Source: Peromyscus leucopus (Eukaryota > Chordata > Mammalia > Rodentia > Cricetidae). From it: DNA of 64,000 nucleotides. Location of the stretch: contig NC_051070.1 of NCBI RefSeq assembly GCF_004664715.2, positions 45,146,456 through 45,210,455 on the forward strand. The letters are read 5' to 3'. A program made the translations under genes and the position numbers. The stretch's first letter is position 1. Each line of letters opens with the position of its first letter. Below, one piece after another: positions 11,480 through 23,065 of this stretch. Under the pieces are notes generated by a model. That model saw only the letters and a list, made by a program, of their open reading frames with translations. It did not search any database and was not told where the DNA came from.

Positions 11480-11939
11480 TATGGTGATATTTTATTTGTA
11501 CTGAAATATGATTTTATTCGTATGTTAATAAATAAAGTTGCCTGGGGGGTCAGAGCTAATAGCAAGCCATAACAGAAGTCTGACAGTGGTAGCACACGCC
11601 CTTAATCCCAACCATATGACAGGCAGATCTCTGTATGTTCAAGATACCACCAGTATGGAGACACATGCCTTTAATCTCAATACCAACCATACAAGACCTG
11701 GAGGTCTGTATAGATGGGCAGTGACGAGGAGGTCATGTGGTTGGGTTTACAACCAATGAGAAGGCAGAACAGAAAGTCTATAAGAAGACAGATACACAGG
11801 AAGTAGCTCTCTTGCTGAGGAAGACAGCAGCGGCAGTGAAGGGTAAGGTTTTTAGCTCTTAGCTATTGCTCTGACTTCTTGGGCTTTTAACTCTGCAATC
11901 GGCTCTGTGTTTCTTATTTAATAAGACTGTTCATCTACA
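11480..11939 (+). mobile_element. Class II ERV-type solo LTR carrying B1-derived sequence (copy A)
   Basis: About 460 bp flanked by the 6-bp repeat TTCAGC (11474-11479, 11940-11945). Order: TTAATAAATAAAGTTGCCTGG, a B1-like internal block (GTAGCACACGCCCTTAATCCC), a second partial B1-like head (ACACATGCCTTTAATCTC), GACCTGGAGGTCTGTA, ACAACCAATGAGAAGG (CCAAT), a TATA-like CTATAAG, and TTTCTTATTTAATAAGAC to TCTACA. The same structure is inverted at 23323-23774. Confidence 0.85.
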
Positions 11940-11945
11940 TTCAGC

Positions 11946-14900
11946 AGCTCTGTTTTCTGTCTGAGGATGGATGTTGCGATCCAGAGTATCTCCACAGCAC
12001 TAATCCAGGTTGCTGCTTGTGCTCACTTGCTGTGCTGGCTTCCTTGGGGACTGTTCCTGTTGGTGGTTAGTTTCCAGTGGGAGATCTATAAGGTTAAGCC
12101 CCTGGTCTCCATTAGTTCACAGCTTTGTGTTCCTGGAGAATCTAGGTTCCCCTGTGTCCCCTTCAGTTCAGCTTGTCGTCCCACCTGCCAGAGCAAGAGC
12201 TGTACATTCTGTCTTGTTTTTGAGCTCACTCCTACTGAGAGATCTAAGACAACTGCCTATTCTGCCAAGGAAGACTCTAGACTGATTGTAAGTCAGAATC
12301 TCTGCCAGAGCTTCCAAGCACCTTGGGGTAGTAATTGTGTGTCAAGGCTGGGGTTACCCTCTTAAGACTTTGCTTCTGTAGTGTGAATAGCTCTTGGTTA
12401 TGGGCTGTAGCCTATAATAAATTCATCATGTGGAGCTGGGTCACATGTAAGTGAAGGCAATTTAGAACTAAGGGGTTCACATGGCTCATTACTTTCTCCT
12501 CTGCCATAGACCTCTGGTTTAATAAATCTAACGTATGAGGTGGGAATTATTTCTCAGACAGGACTGTGACCCCATTGGACTGGTGACACCTTTTTACACA
12601 CCCTACTCACTGGAACACTCTTGCTCTCTACCAGCTATACAAATAAACTCCTTGGAATCATTCCCTGTGATTGATTGAAATGATAAAAGTGAAAGCTATT
12701 GAGACTTTGAAATGGAAGGAGAAACCTCAGGTTAGAAAAATGGAAAACTTATTTTTTCTTCATTCCGTGAAATTACTTCCATCCTCACAGGACCCAGCAG
12801 AGGATTTTGCTTGCTATCTGCCTACAGTCACATGAAATTCATTTTCCCAGTTGTTCACGAGGAGGTGATTAATGATGAACTGGGAAATCACCACTCGGGA
12901 AGCCTGCTCTTTACAACCCTGGCCCACTTCTTTGAAAATGGACTCAGAGGAGTCTCATTTGAAATGACTGGAAGAGCAAGTCAGCCATGGCAACCCATAG
13001 GATTTGGGAGAGGAAAATGCCAAGAATAGAGCTACAGTAGAAGTTTGGGTTGAATACAAGGAAAAAACAGGTAAGCCGTGAAACATATCATTAAAAAAAA
13101 AAAAAATCTAAATCTGGCAAACCCCGACAAGTTTGTATAAGGACAACCAGTGAGGACAACATGATGGTGTGTGACTAATGATGTGATACAGGTTGAAGAG
13201 CCTCTTCACTGTGACACAATTAGGCTGGGGGTGCACAGCTGAGGGACAAAAAGAAGGATAGCAACTCAGAGTTAAGAAAACAAGCTGCCTTCAATTCCAG
13301 CAGCTTTTTGGGTTGTGATCTAAAGGGTTCAGATGAATCCAATACTGGCGACAGAAAGAGTCCACACAGAAGAAAATACAACACCAGAGACCTTGTGGCC
13401 ATTGTGGAAGAGGCTGGGCTGCCAGAGGGCAGGATCAATCTGACTATATGTCCAAGAATACAGGCCCTGAAGGTCATGTCAAAGAGCTGAAATATCCATC
13501 AAAGTCAAGGGGAAGTCATTGAAGTATTTTAACATCTCTCGGGTCTGGAGGGGGAGAATGACCTGAAGCAGAAAAAGGGCTGAAAATACGGAGACAAAAC
13601 TTTCCAGAGTCCTGGAAAATCCTAACAGATGCTAGAGATGGAGTGACGCTGCTGGACACAATCAGAGACGAGTGTGCTGGGAAGCTAGGATATCCGAAAA
13701 ACAAAAGGAGAGACTGCCTATTGGAAGGTGAGCAAGATGGCACCCAGATAGGAGACTATGCTAAGGAAAGTCAACGACCTTAGAGACCGAATGCCAAGGA
13801 GAACTTTGGGCATACAGGAGACCTTAGATTCTTGTTTACCTTGGGTGTAGGAGAGGAAAGTAAAGGACAGGGTACCTATTCTTGTCCTTTGCCAATACAT
13901 GGGTACTTGGGAAGTGACAGAATATTCTGGAAGCCTGAGAAAGATCTTGGCTGTAAGCTTATTAGGGCTTTCCCTTCAGATGGGGCAAAGATCTACATTA
14001 GAAGTTCTGGGAAATGACGGAACTCATGGATGGTGAGGACCTCTGGGGGACTGAGAGTTGTTCTTGGAGCATCAGTGTGAACAAAACACGGCAGAGGAAA
14101 GGCACAGGCTGGTTTGTGGACCTCAGAGCAGGGAAGCCCCACCCCCACCCCACCCCCAGCCCTTTTTGGCCAGAGACTGTCATCAGCAAGTCTTACACTC
14201 ACCTGGCTTTGGTTCTTTGAGAAAAGTGACCTCTTTGGTACTTGGTTACAATTTCACATTTTTTAAAAAAGTGTTAGCAGACTTTCTAAGACACGGAGTT
14301 GGAAACACTTGCAAGTGGTTGATTATTTATTTCCCCCACATCCTCAGACAAGACTGGAACGGATTCACAGGGCCGAGCATGGCTCAGGGAGTAAGGGCTG
14401 CCCTAGTCCTGGGTGGGAGTAACAAACACGTCGTGGAAGACCTCAGACAGGAAGTCAATTCACATTTGAACTCGGTGAACTTGAAAATACCTTTCAGTGC
14501 CGTTGGCGTGCGAGGGAGGCGGTGATATTCTGATCCACCAGGGTCACGTGCGCTGACTTCAACCCTGTATCTGCATCTGGCTTACTCATTTTTCTCTGAC
14601 TTGGAATAAAGCTGAAGAAGAGCCAAGGCGAACTCCCGGAACTGCGATGCTCTGTAACTGGCAGTGGTTGGTGCGCTTCTCTGGCGGCTGCTGAGGCATG
14701 AAGTCCTCAGGCTGAGGGCTCGCCCACGCTGAGCTTCCTCCTCCCTCCACTGTGGCAAGGGAAGACAGAGCGGGGAGCACAGCTCCGTGGGAACTGATCC
14801 CCACCGCGCAGAGGCAGAGAACAGGATGAGCGCAGCCAGCTAGCCTGTGAGGAGCAGGCTCTCTACATTGCTTCCCCACCCTCCAACTTAATCTTCCCCC

Positions 14901-15337
14901 CCAGGCACTGTGTTTGGCTGCCTGGAATTCCCAGCCAACCCCATGTAAAATGTTGCCTGCACTGATGAGAGAAGGCCTCTGGGGGAGCACTTTATAGACT
15001 TATGGGGTGTCATTTTTCCAAGTCCTGTCTCTCCCCATCAGCTGCATGTTTTATTACCCTGCCGTCCTTTATTCCAGCTATTTTTGTACGCTCATCAATC
15101 TTTTTTCTCTTCTCAGTTGGCAACCGCACGTCGCCCTAGAGGTGAGCATTTATTCAACATCCACTCCATCAGAAATGCAAATCAAAACAACACCGAAATT
15201 ATTTTTTTGTCAATCAAGCCGGCAAATCTTGTTTTTTTTTTTTTTTAATATTAATACCCAATGTTGTCATGTTTCTACAAAACTAGGTACTGTAATTTAC
15301 TACTGGCAAGGATATAAATTGCTCAGACATTCTAGAA
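11946..15337. other. Unassigned, mostly unique DNA
   Basis: No named transposon or gene recognised over 3.4 kb. 12395-12680 has two AATAAA-like sites and could be an unclassified LTR remnant. A GC-richer stretch at about 14570-15000 has long open frames on both strands without domains. Confidence 0.4.
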
Positions 15338-15546
15338 TAGTGCTTCCCAACCTTCCTTCGAAGGAAGGTTGGGAAATTTGCTGTGACCCTTTAATACAGC
15401 TCTGCATGTCGTGGTGACCCCCCAACCATAAAATTATTTTCTTTGCTGCTTCATAACTGTAATCCTGCTACTGTTATGAATCGTGATGCAAATATCTGTG
15501 TTTTCTGATGTTCTTAGGTGAACCCTACGAAGGTTGAGAACAGCCG
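15338..15546 (+). mobile_element. URR1 hAT DNA transposon with 8-bp target duplication
   Basis: Left end TAGTGCTTCCCAACC and right end GGTTGAGAACAGCCG are diverged inverted termini. Internal GTGACCCTTTAATACAG, ACCATAAAATTATTTTC and CATAACTGTAATCCTGCTAC match URR1, a rodent non-autonomous hAT. TTCTAGAA flanks both ends exactly (15330-15337, 15547-15554). The left end carries an extra perfect palindrome (15344-15375). Confidence 0.92.
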
Positions 15547-15699
15547 TTCTAGAACATAAAAGAACAATTTTTTTTTTATCTCATAGCTTGAACATATTCC
15601 TACCATTTGACTTGACAGTTATACCTTGGTTGCCTGTGCTCAGCTCTCAGTCTAGTTTTTGAGATGATTTTCATGAGTTTACATTATTACATGCTCACT

Positions 15700-15845
15700 C
15701 ACCAGAGAGAAAATGGAACTCAGAAAGGGTGGGTAACTTGGAGAAGGTTGCACAGTAAGTATTGATGAGAAATGGCAGAAATGCAAATCTCAAACACGAT
15801 ACTTCAATCTCAAGTCATGCTAGAGCTCTATTGTTATACCTAATA
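15700..15845 (-). repeat. MIR SINE remnant
   Basis: AATGGAACTCAGAAAGG, GGTTGCACAGTAAG and GAGAAATGGCAGAAATGCAAA follow the MIR complement (GAGGAAACTGAGG...GGTCACACAGCTAG...). Confidence 0.6.
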
Positions 15846-15867
15846 CAAACGATTTCAGCCAAGTTAT

Positions 15868-16008
15868 TCTTAGAGCTGGGCATATAGCGTGTCTGCAAAT
15901 CTTAGCACTTGAGAGGCTGAGGCAGGAGGATCTAAAGTTCTAAAGCAGCCTGTGTTTGGACTAGATGGATAGTACATTTACTGAGCTGCTTAGGGAGAGT
16001 CTGTCAGT
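15868..16008 (+). mobile_element. Diverged B1-like SINE
   Basis: GAGCTGGGCATATAGCGTG, GCACTTGAGAGGCTGAGGC and AGGGAGAGTCTGTCAG follow B1 order. A T-rich (GTTTTT)n stretch follows to about 16042. Confidence 0.6.
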
Positions 16009-16104
16009 TTTTTTTTTTTTTGTTTTTGTTTTTGTTTTTTTTAAAGAAAACAACCAACCATCCAGCCAAACAAACAAAAACCCCACAACTCTTCAAAGAC
16101 AAAA

Positions 16105-16190
16105 TTGGGGAGCAACCTGGATGTCCATCACTAGGGAGCTACGTTTTAAAATAACAAAATCACATAGCTATAATGCTATGCATTAAAAAT
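16105..16190 (+). repeat. L1 ORF2 fragment, old
   Basis: CAACCTGGATGTCCATCACT and CTATAATGCTATGCA match the L1 ORF2 3' region. Short and diverged. Confidence 0.5.
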
Positions 16191-16197
16191 AGCCTCG

Positions 16198-16508
16198 TGG
16201 GGCTGGAGAGATGGTTCAATTGCTAGAGTGCTTGCCGCATAAGCATTAGAATCCCGGTACTCAAGTAAAAAGCTGAATGAGGCAGTGTGCATCTGTGGTC
16301 CCAGTGCTAGGATGGGGCTGGGGGTGTGGGAAAGTAGAGACGGATCTCAAGGCATGCTGCCAGCTATTTTAGCTGAATGGTGAACTCTAAGTTCAGTAAA
16401 GAATCCTGTCACAAAAAGTATAGTGGAGAGCAATAAAGACACCTGAAGTTGAACTCTGGCCTCCACACACAGAATCTTGCACATGCAAGAACACCTCTGC
16501 ACATAAGT

Positions 16509-16546
<38 letters not shown>
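16198..16546 (+). mobile_element. B4 SINE with (CA)n tail
   Basis: GGGGCTGGAGAGATGG, a B1-like middle and ACACCTGAAGTTGAACTCTG and TGGCCTCCACACACAGA are diagnostic of B4 (ID/B1 hybrid). Pure CA fills 16510-16545. Confidence 0.9.
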
Positions 16547-16547
<1 letters not shown>

Positions 16548-17019
16548 GGCATTGCAGAAGAATGTTTAGCGATACAGGGTTCACAGGAAAAAGAACTCGT
16601 ACAATAGAACATCCAATGTAATCTCAACATCGTGAGTTGAGCACATAGGCATAGATGAGACCAGAAGAATGTAAGTCAGATGCTAACAGTGCTAGTCTCC
16701 AGCTGCTGGAATTGTAACCGCCTCCATTGTCTTCAGCCTTATCTGCATTTTCTCATTTTCTGCAATGAACCTGTCTTGTCTTTAGTTTGGGGAGCGATTT
16801 GAAAGTCAATGTTAACTCCATTAGCGCTCCACTCTTTAAACACCTGCTGTCTGCCTACTAGCAGGTAGTTAGAGGACCATCCACAGGCTCTGTGAGGCCC
16901 ACGTGGAAACGATGGGTCTTGCATGACTTGTCACAGATGCTGCAGCTAATAAGTGGTGGGCACTCCGGGCTCCGAGAGCCTCTCTAGCTGATTCTAGAGC
17001 CTGAGGAGGTTCAGTGGGT

Positions 17020-17215
17020 GAGAGCTAGGACTTCAAAGCCAGCCGCCAAGCTACTGGCTAGCCATGTGAGTCCTTCTCCCGTCTGGTACCTCAATTGCCT
17101 CTTATGTAAATTTGGATAATAATGGTGTCTGCCATGTAATGATGAGGATTAAATGAAGTAATTATGTAAGGTGCTTGAACAGCATGAGGCATGTTGCATT
17201 CAAAGGGCCATAGTC
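17020..17215 (+). repeat. MIR SINE
   Basis: CCTCAATTGCCTCTTATGTA, AATTTGGATAATAATGG, GATGAGGATTAAATGAAG and GTGCTTGAACAGCATGAGGC give a nearly complete MIR. Confidence 0.8.
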
Positions 17216-18554
17216 AATAAAAAGCTGCCCTGGTTGGTGCTGGGCAGTAGCATGGAGCCAAATCCATCCTGAACGGCGGTCAGCTTTGGCCACTTAACTG
17301 GGTGACCTTGAACAAGTCCCCCAATTTCCCTGTACCTGTCTCATTAGCCCGTGTGTCAAGTGCGCACTGCGCTGTAATTGCTCAGGATGACAATTGTCCT
17401 AATAACTCTATTGGCCGGTCCCTGGTTTTTTTTTCCCCAGTGTGTGACTCAGTTGCCGCTTGGGAAGGGGCCCTCTGCTCAGGCTGAGCTGCGTCCTTGG
17501 GGCTGCTGCAGCAAAAGGGCTCTTGCAGAGATCCGGCTTCTGGGAACGCTTAAACACAGAGACACATGGCCTCTTTTCACGGTATTCAAGAGGGAGGTCT
17601 GTTCGGCTTCCAGCAAGGGAAAAGATGCTCTTGAGTTTAACCCCTCTCTCCTCTCCTTCCAACAGATTCCTTAGCTGTGCCAGTACAAGAACCCCTGAAT
17701 GTTTGCTGCTTTTAATAGTGTTCAACAACAACAACAACACCCATCTGTCTGCCATTTACCTCTACCTCCAGAGCCCGGAATGGCTGCAATTCTCAGAGCA
17801 GCTGTGCCAAAGAGGGAAGAAGCAGTTTCGTGGCAGCAAGGGTTTGTGGCTGTGCAGCCTGGGAAAACAAACCACCGCAGCCATTAAGGTGTCTGCAAGA
17901 GTCCCCAGGAGGGAACACAGGGAAAGAGGGAGATGAAGCCCAACTCGAAAGAGTTTGCCTTAAACATCAGAAGCCCCGAATGCCGCCGTCTCCTGCTCTG
18001 TTCCCTGTGTCCCATGTGCCAATTGTGCCAAGATACATATTTGCTGTTCCCTGGACCACCCAGAAGGTATAACTTGGAATGGTACCTTGTCTAGCTCTGG
18101 GAAGAGAGCCGCTGACGGTAGTGGCTTTGGGGATGTGACCTGGTCCAAGATCATCCTTGCCTGGGATGATTACAGAGAGGCCACCCAGCTCAAGCTATGG
18201 GTTAATAGGGATTGTTGCCAGGGGCCATGCTCAGCGTGAATTAGATGATCAGTTTTGGGAGCTCCCTGGCCTGTATCCATGCCACAAGCCTGAGCTGAAA
18301 TGAGTTAGTTGGGAAGCTGGTCCTGGCTAAGGGCCTTAGATAGATGTCATTCATTTAAACAGCATTTCTTCCACAGGATTTCAAGAAGAATCGGTGGCCT
18401 GGAGAGATCGGGAGATCATTTGAGGGAAAGGGGGCTCAGAAAGAAAAGACAGCTGAATTGAAGGTCAGCTCACAGCACAGTGTGTCCTCAAGAACAGCAA
18501 ATCATAGATGCTCGGGGTAGGAGTTGTTATATTGAGCCCTATGACCAAGACCCA
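17216..18554. other. Unassigned DNA with a candidate conserved segment
   Basis: No gene or transposon recognised. 17340-17450 has CTGTAATTGCTCAGGATGAC followed by AATTGTCCTAATAACTC, a pattern typical of conserved non-coding DNA. The open frame of about 158 codons starting near 17460 includes a low-complexity Asn run and no domain. Confidence 0.4.
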
Positions 18555-18790
18555 GCCCAATGTCTGCTTGAGTGCCTCTCATGAGCTAAGAACGGGTTTC
18601 CTACTTTTTAATGGCTAAGGGGCAAAACAAAAGAACCACATTATTTTTGCTAATGCATTAAAAATTATACAAAACTCAAGCACTAATGTTTCTTTGTGCT
18701 CCGTAGCTGATCTCATGCTACCGCAGAGTTGGGGAGTTGCTATAGAGAGTCTCTGCGGCTCTTCACAGAAAATCTTGGGTGACCCTTGTT
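18555..18790 (-). mobile_element. hAT-Charlie non-autonomous element remnant
   Basis: CTACTTTTTAATGGCTAAGG, a central AAAATTATACAAAACTCAAG, CAGAGTTGGGGAGTTGC and CAGAAAATCTTGGGTGACCC follow the complement of a MER1-group hAT. No target duplication seen. Confidence 0.6.
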
Positions 18791-18795
18791 CGAGC

Positions 18796-18972
18796 TCAGT
18801 GATTTTCAAACGTTTGTGCATCAGAAAACACCTGGAGGGACTATTAAAGCAGATCATCAGCTTCCTCCTCAGGTGCAGCATCAGCTGGTCGGAAGAAGTG
18901 TCGGAAATTTGCCTTTCTAATGGATTCCCTAGCGACGCTGAGGCTGCCAGGCCAGGGTCCGCACCTGGAGAA
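18796..18972 (+). mobile_element. MER20-type hAT element
   Basis: CAGTGATTTTCAAACG, GTGCATCAGAAAACACCTGG, GAAATTTGCCTTTCTAATGG and CCTAGCGACGCTGAGGCTGC follow MER20 order. Directly next to another hAT remnant. Confidence 0.75.
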
Positions 18973-19623
18973 CCAGGGTCCAGAGAAACAGGCTGGAGGG
19001 GCCAGTGAAGAGACAGGGCAATGAGCAGGGATTCTGAGGAGAGTGGATTCCTGAAGGTTGAAGCTAGAGAAGCAGGGAACACAGTCAGCCACAGAGAGAG
19101 GAAAGTTGTAGACAGGGAGCATGGTAAAAGGGGAACACTTTGTTGATTGAGATATGTGTGCTAACAAAAGCAAACTGTCGAGCTCATGACTTCCTTCAAG
19201 TCTTAAAAATCTCACTCTTCTAACTTGATGCCCGCGGTCTCAGACAAAGGAACTGGTCCTGTGTTTTGGTCACCCACCAATTCATGATAAAGCATGCCAG
19301 AATTTGGTGGCTGTAGATTTGAGAACTGACACCCCCCACCCCCCAAGCCCCCTTCACCCGGCCCAGGATTTGGTAGCCAAGGCAGGTTTAACCAGAAGCT
19401 TAGCTGCTGCTCTCCTCAGAGGCTGCCTGGGCGGCTGCCTTTCACCACTGGGTCAAGAGGGACCCTGGCATGGCTGGGTCTCCCTTTCCATGTGTGCCTC
19501 TCTGCGGCCTCTTCACATGTCTTTCCAGCAAGGTGCCCACACTTTTCCCATGGTGGCTTAGGGCTCCCAAGAGCACAGGAGTAGAAGCTAAGTATCTTAG
19601 TATCTTTCCAAGGCTCAGCTGCA
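18973..19623. other. Unassigned DNA
   Basis: No recognised feature. Open frames here run into the minisatellite downstream. Confidence 0.4.
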
Positions 19624-19920
19624 GTGCTGTGTTCCCCACATACAGTCAGAGTGAGTTACAGCCCAGCCAGACTGCAGTGTGGGGGCACTGTGGGGGGACC
19701 CCTGTGCTGTGTTCCCCACATGCAGTCAGAGTGAGATACAGCCAAGCCAGACTGCAGTGTGGGGGCACTGGGCGGGGGAACCCCCGTGCTGTGTTCCCCA
19801 CATACAGTCAGAGTGAGATACAGCCAAGCCAGACTGCAGTGTGGGGGCACTGGGTGGGGACCTCAGTGCTGTGTTCCCCAAATACAGTCAGAGTGAGATA
19901 CAGCCAAGCCAGACTGCAGG
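19624..19920. repeat. Minisatellite, 3.7 copies of an 80-82 bp unit
   Basis: Units start at 19624, 19704, 19786 and 19866, each beginning GTGCTGTGTTCCCCA and containing AGTCAGAGTGAG and CCAGACTGCAGTGTGGGGG. The last unit is cut at CTGCAGG. Unit lengths of 80, 82 and 80 are not multiples of three, so the long open frames crossing it are not coding repeats. Confidence 0.95.
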
Positions 19921-20569
19921 ACACACACGGGGGAGGCGGGGGGACAGTGCAGACACCAATGAGAAAGCCCCTTAGTAGCCACCAGGGAAACAGATCAGAG
20001 CAGCGTTTGTCCAGGAAAGGTTTCCCCAAACAAAAGGAAAAAGAGGGTACTCTCCTAGGGGAGGGGGGGGCAGGGGTAAAACTAAAACCGCTCATCATTT
20101 TGGAGTATTTTCCAAGAACATAGAGTATGGGAAGCATTTATGGAGTACTAACGGACATTTTTCTGTTTTATTTCTTAATTGTGCCTACACAAGTTATAAT
20201 TGTGTGTATTTTCTAATTTGGCCAAGTCTGCCGAGTTACTGGCAATTACCTCGATTGCCTGTTCATGAAAAGCTCACCAAAGCGGTGAAATAAGGTTGCC
20301 TTGAAGCTAAGCAATGGGCTGACTTCCTTCTTTGCATTTTAGCCCAGGCACATGGGGGTAAGGGTCCCCTCACACACCTGTGCAGCCGACTGCACATCAG
20401 ACCTTGCATTTGGGGAGAAGGTGAAAACCGAAACTATCATCTGCTTCCTAAACATCCTTTCACTGGATAATCTTGCCACACAAACAGGCACAGCTCTACA
20501 TCGTTCCTTTTAATGACCTCATAGTATTTTATTGCATTACTTAGCTAATCTTCAATTATAAGACAGTTA
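19921..20569. other. Unassigned DNA
   Basis: A G-rich and a C-rich patch occur near 19930 and 20060. 20190-20320 is AT-rich unique DNA of possibly conserved type. Confidence 0.4.
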
Positions 20570-20835
20570 AAAACATATGTTCACACAAAGCCTTGTCCGT
20601 GAAAACCACAGCAGTTGTCTTCATAACAGCCCCAAAGGCGAGCAGTACTAATGATGATCAGCTGATGAGTAGATAAGTCAGTCTGTATGAAGCAATTTTC
20701 TTCGAGATAAAGAGAAATGAGGTACTGTGATGTCCTACGACATGGATGAATCTGGGAAACACTGTGCTAAGTGAAAGAAGCTAGACGCAAAAGGCCATGT
20801 ATTTCATCTTCCCGTTTCCACAAAATGAAAAGCCA
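20570..20835 (+). repeat. L1M ORF2 3' fragment
   Basis: ACATATGTTCACACAAAGCC, TCTTCATAACAGCCCCAAAG, ACGACATGGATGAATCTGGG and GTGCTAAGTGAAAGAAGC match the end of an old L1 ORF2. Confidence 0.7.
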
Positions 20836-21214
20836 CTTGCATAGAAAGTAGGTTTGCAGTCCCTTTTTCTTGAGATACTATTCTTCCTGGCCTTCGGGAA
20901 GGGTTTTTCCTTTAAGGCCTCACAACCCTTCCCATGAGTTCCGCTTCCTTTATGCCACCCACCTCTCCCGGAACATGGTGGCATTGTTGACTCTCACATT
21001 GCAGTTACGGCTGAAGCTGTAGCTTACACACATTCGTCCAGCCCAGCTGCTGCTGACCTCCAGACCTTCTTGGTGTTCTCCCAAGCAGCAATTCTTCTGT
21101 TGACACCTCACAGTCTCAACATGGAATCCCTGGTATCCCCCTGTTTCCCTCAGGCTTTTTGTAAACGTTCCCTCTGTGTTGGAAATGTGCTTCATGCTTC
21201 TTTGGCTTCTGAGT
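20836..21214. other. Unassigned DNA
   Basis: No recognised feature. Confidence 0.4.
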
Positions 21215-21390
21215 TCTCACTCATTTCTTAAGATTTAGTTCAAATGTCACCTCCTGCAGGAAGCCTCACAAACTATGTGGGCATTCAGATAGTTCGCTGT
21301 CTTCTGTGCTCTGATGCAGATTGAGGAGCGTGTTCTGTGCACTCTTCACATTGGATTTCATGATTTTTTAGGTTTGAGTCTCATCTTACA
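21215..21390 (+). repeat. L2 LINE remnant
   Basis: TTCAAATGTCACCTCCTGCA followed by GGAAGCCTCACAAACTA is typical of L2. Confidence 0.6.
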
Positions 21391-21395
21391 CTATT

Positions 21396-21513
21396 GTTTG
21401 TTTTCAAAACAGGTTCTCGACATGTAGATTAGCCTAGCCTGGAATTCATGATCTTTTGGCCCTAGTTTCCTGTTTACCCAGTTTATAAACCTAGGCCACC
21501 CCATCCAGTTTTA
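21396..21513 (-). repeat. Highly diverged B1-like SINE
   Basis: AAACAGGTTCTCGACATGTA, TAGCCTGGAATTCATGATC and CCACCCCATCCAG recall an antisense B1 monomer. Confidence 0.5.
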
Positions 21514-21589
21514 GTTTGTTTGTTTATTAATGCTTTCATATACAGCAGTTAGCAGACACTGAGCATTCATTAGGAGTCAGGTTTTTCAA

Positions 21590-21795
21590 CAGCAATGACA
21601 GCTAACACTTCTGTGTGTGTTTACTGAATATACCACCTTGACACTTCATTTGTGTGAATTCACTTAGCCTTCCCATAGGCCACTTGGGGCAGGCACATTA
21701 CTATGCCAAGTCTTTAAAGGAAATGGATTGAGAGAAGGAAAACCTGAGTTCCCTAAAGTCACACAGCTACCAAATGATAGAGCTGGGATTATATA
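21590..21795 (-). repeat. MIR SINE
   Basis: ACAGCTAACACTTCTGTG at the left and CACACAGCTACCAAATGATA plus GAGCTGGGATTATA at the right follow the MIR complement. An AT-rich TATATA stretch follows. Confidence 0.7.
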
Positions 21796-22921
21796 TATTA
21801 TATACATAATAATATAGAATACATAGTAAAACACACATGTATAATAAATAATATATAGTATATATAATAAGATATGAAGATTTAACAAATTTGGCTCACA
21901 TAATGGTGAGGGGTGGTAAGTCTGAATTTTGTAGGGGAGGTATGAGGCTAGAAATCTGGGTAAGAATTGGTATTTCAATCTTAAACCTTAGGTGTACAGA
22001 GTAGCCAATAGGCTGGAACTCAGGCAGGGTTTCTAAACTGCAGTTTTGAGGCAAATTCTTTTTTTGTGTGTGTCCTGAAACATTGGGCTTGCCTATTAAG
22101 ATTTTCAACTGATTGGAGTTGGCCTACCTGCTTTGTAATTTGTTTTAAGTCAACTAACTGTAAACATTAACCACATCTAAAAATACATTTCCCCACCACA
22201 TCTAGACTAATGTTGAGCTAGTCTTTAATGGGTAATAAAGGTCCAATCAAATTGACACATAAATGAACCAGCATGTTGTCTGTGAGCCATGAGTACCCAA
22301 GGCTGGGAAGAGAAAGACTCAAAGCAAAGAATGTAAGTTACCTCCAGCTGAGGAAGGATGTTAAAAATTTGTCATATGTCATTTAAATTGTCTTATTTTT
22401 TTTTCACATCTGTAATTGTCCCATACCTTGTCTTTCCTATGCCGCTAGATGCTCCATCTCCAATCAGCAGTGTCTATCTTTCTACTTCCGGGAAGTCCTC
22501 CGGGTTCTTCCTTCCTCATATGAGATGGCAATAAGAACCCTGTCCTATTCCTCAATGTCTATGACTCTCCTCATTAGCTCTGGACCCCTCAGAGCCTGGA
22601 CAGTTTGTGGGCTTATGGAACTCCAAACCTTGAAGGGATACTCAGTGGTCAGTATGGTCAAATTTCTTTAGTTTATTGATGAGGAAGGGGGATGTGATGA
22701 TTCATTTGAATCTGTGGAGACCAGGACAAGATTTCAGGTCTGTACCATTAAACTCATGATTTTTAGATGTTCTAGACAAGAGAACTATTGCATTTCAGAT
22801 GCTGAAGGGCCTTTTGGGGGAAATTAGATAGTGCCTTGGGTATGGCAAGCAGAACTCCATCAAGATCTCTAACTTTCTTGAACTAAACCTTTAAATTGGT
22901 AAAAAGGATTAAATCACTACC
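21796..22921. other. Unassigned DNA
   Basis: Begins with a TA-rich stretch to about 21870. No gene or named transposon recognised. Confidence 0.4.
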
Positions 22922-23065
22922 TCTCAAGCTTTGATATGCGTACAAACAACCCAGCTACTTGATAAAAAGTAGCTTTGGGGTGAAGTAGAGCCTGGAGGTC
23001 TGTTCTAGTTAGCAGATAATGTCTATTCTACCAATCCACGGACCATCTTTTGGCTCAAAGGGAAT
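22922..23065 (+). repeat. MER20/MER5-like hAT remnant
   Basis: CTCAAGCTTTGATATGCGTA, ACTTGATAAAAAGTAGC and AGATAATGTCTATTCTACC resemble this group. Diverged. Confidence 0.45.

Noticed and set aside
14570..15000. GC-richer stretch as a CpG island or promoter
   Set aside because: Few CpGs and no exon or start-site signals; left unassigned.
17460..17936. 158-codon plus-strand frame as a gene
   Set aside because: No recognisable domain and no splice context; the Asn run comes from a CAA repeat.
18615..19215. Frames of 123-155 codons on the minus strand
   Set aside because: They overlap two hAT transposon remnants.
19470..20123. 217-codon open frame on the plus strand, the longest in the window
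   Set aside because: It crosses the minisatellite; unit lengths of 80 and 82 shift frame, and there is no domain or splice context.
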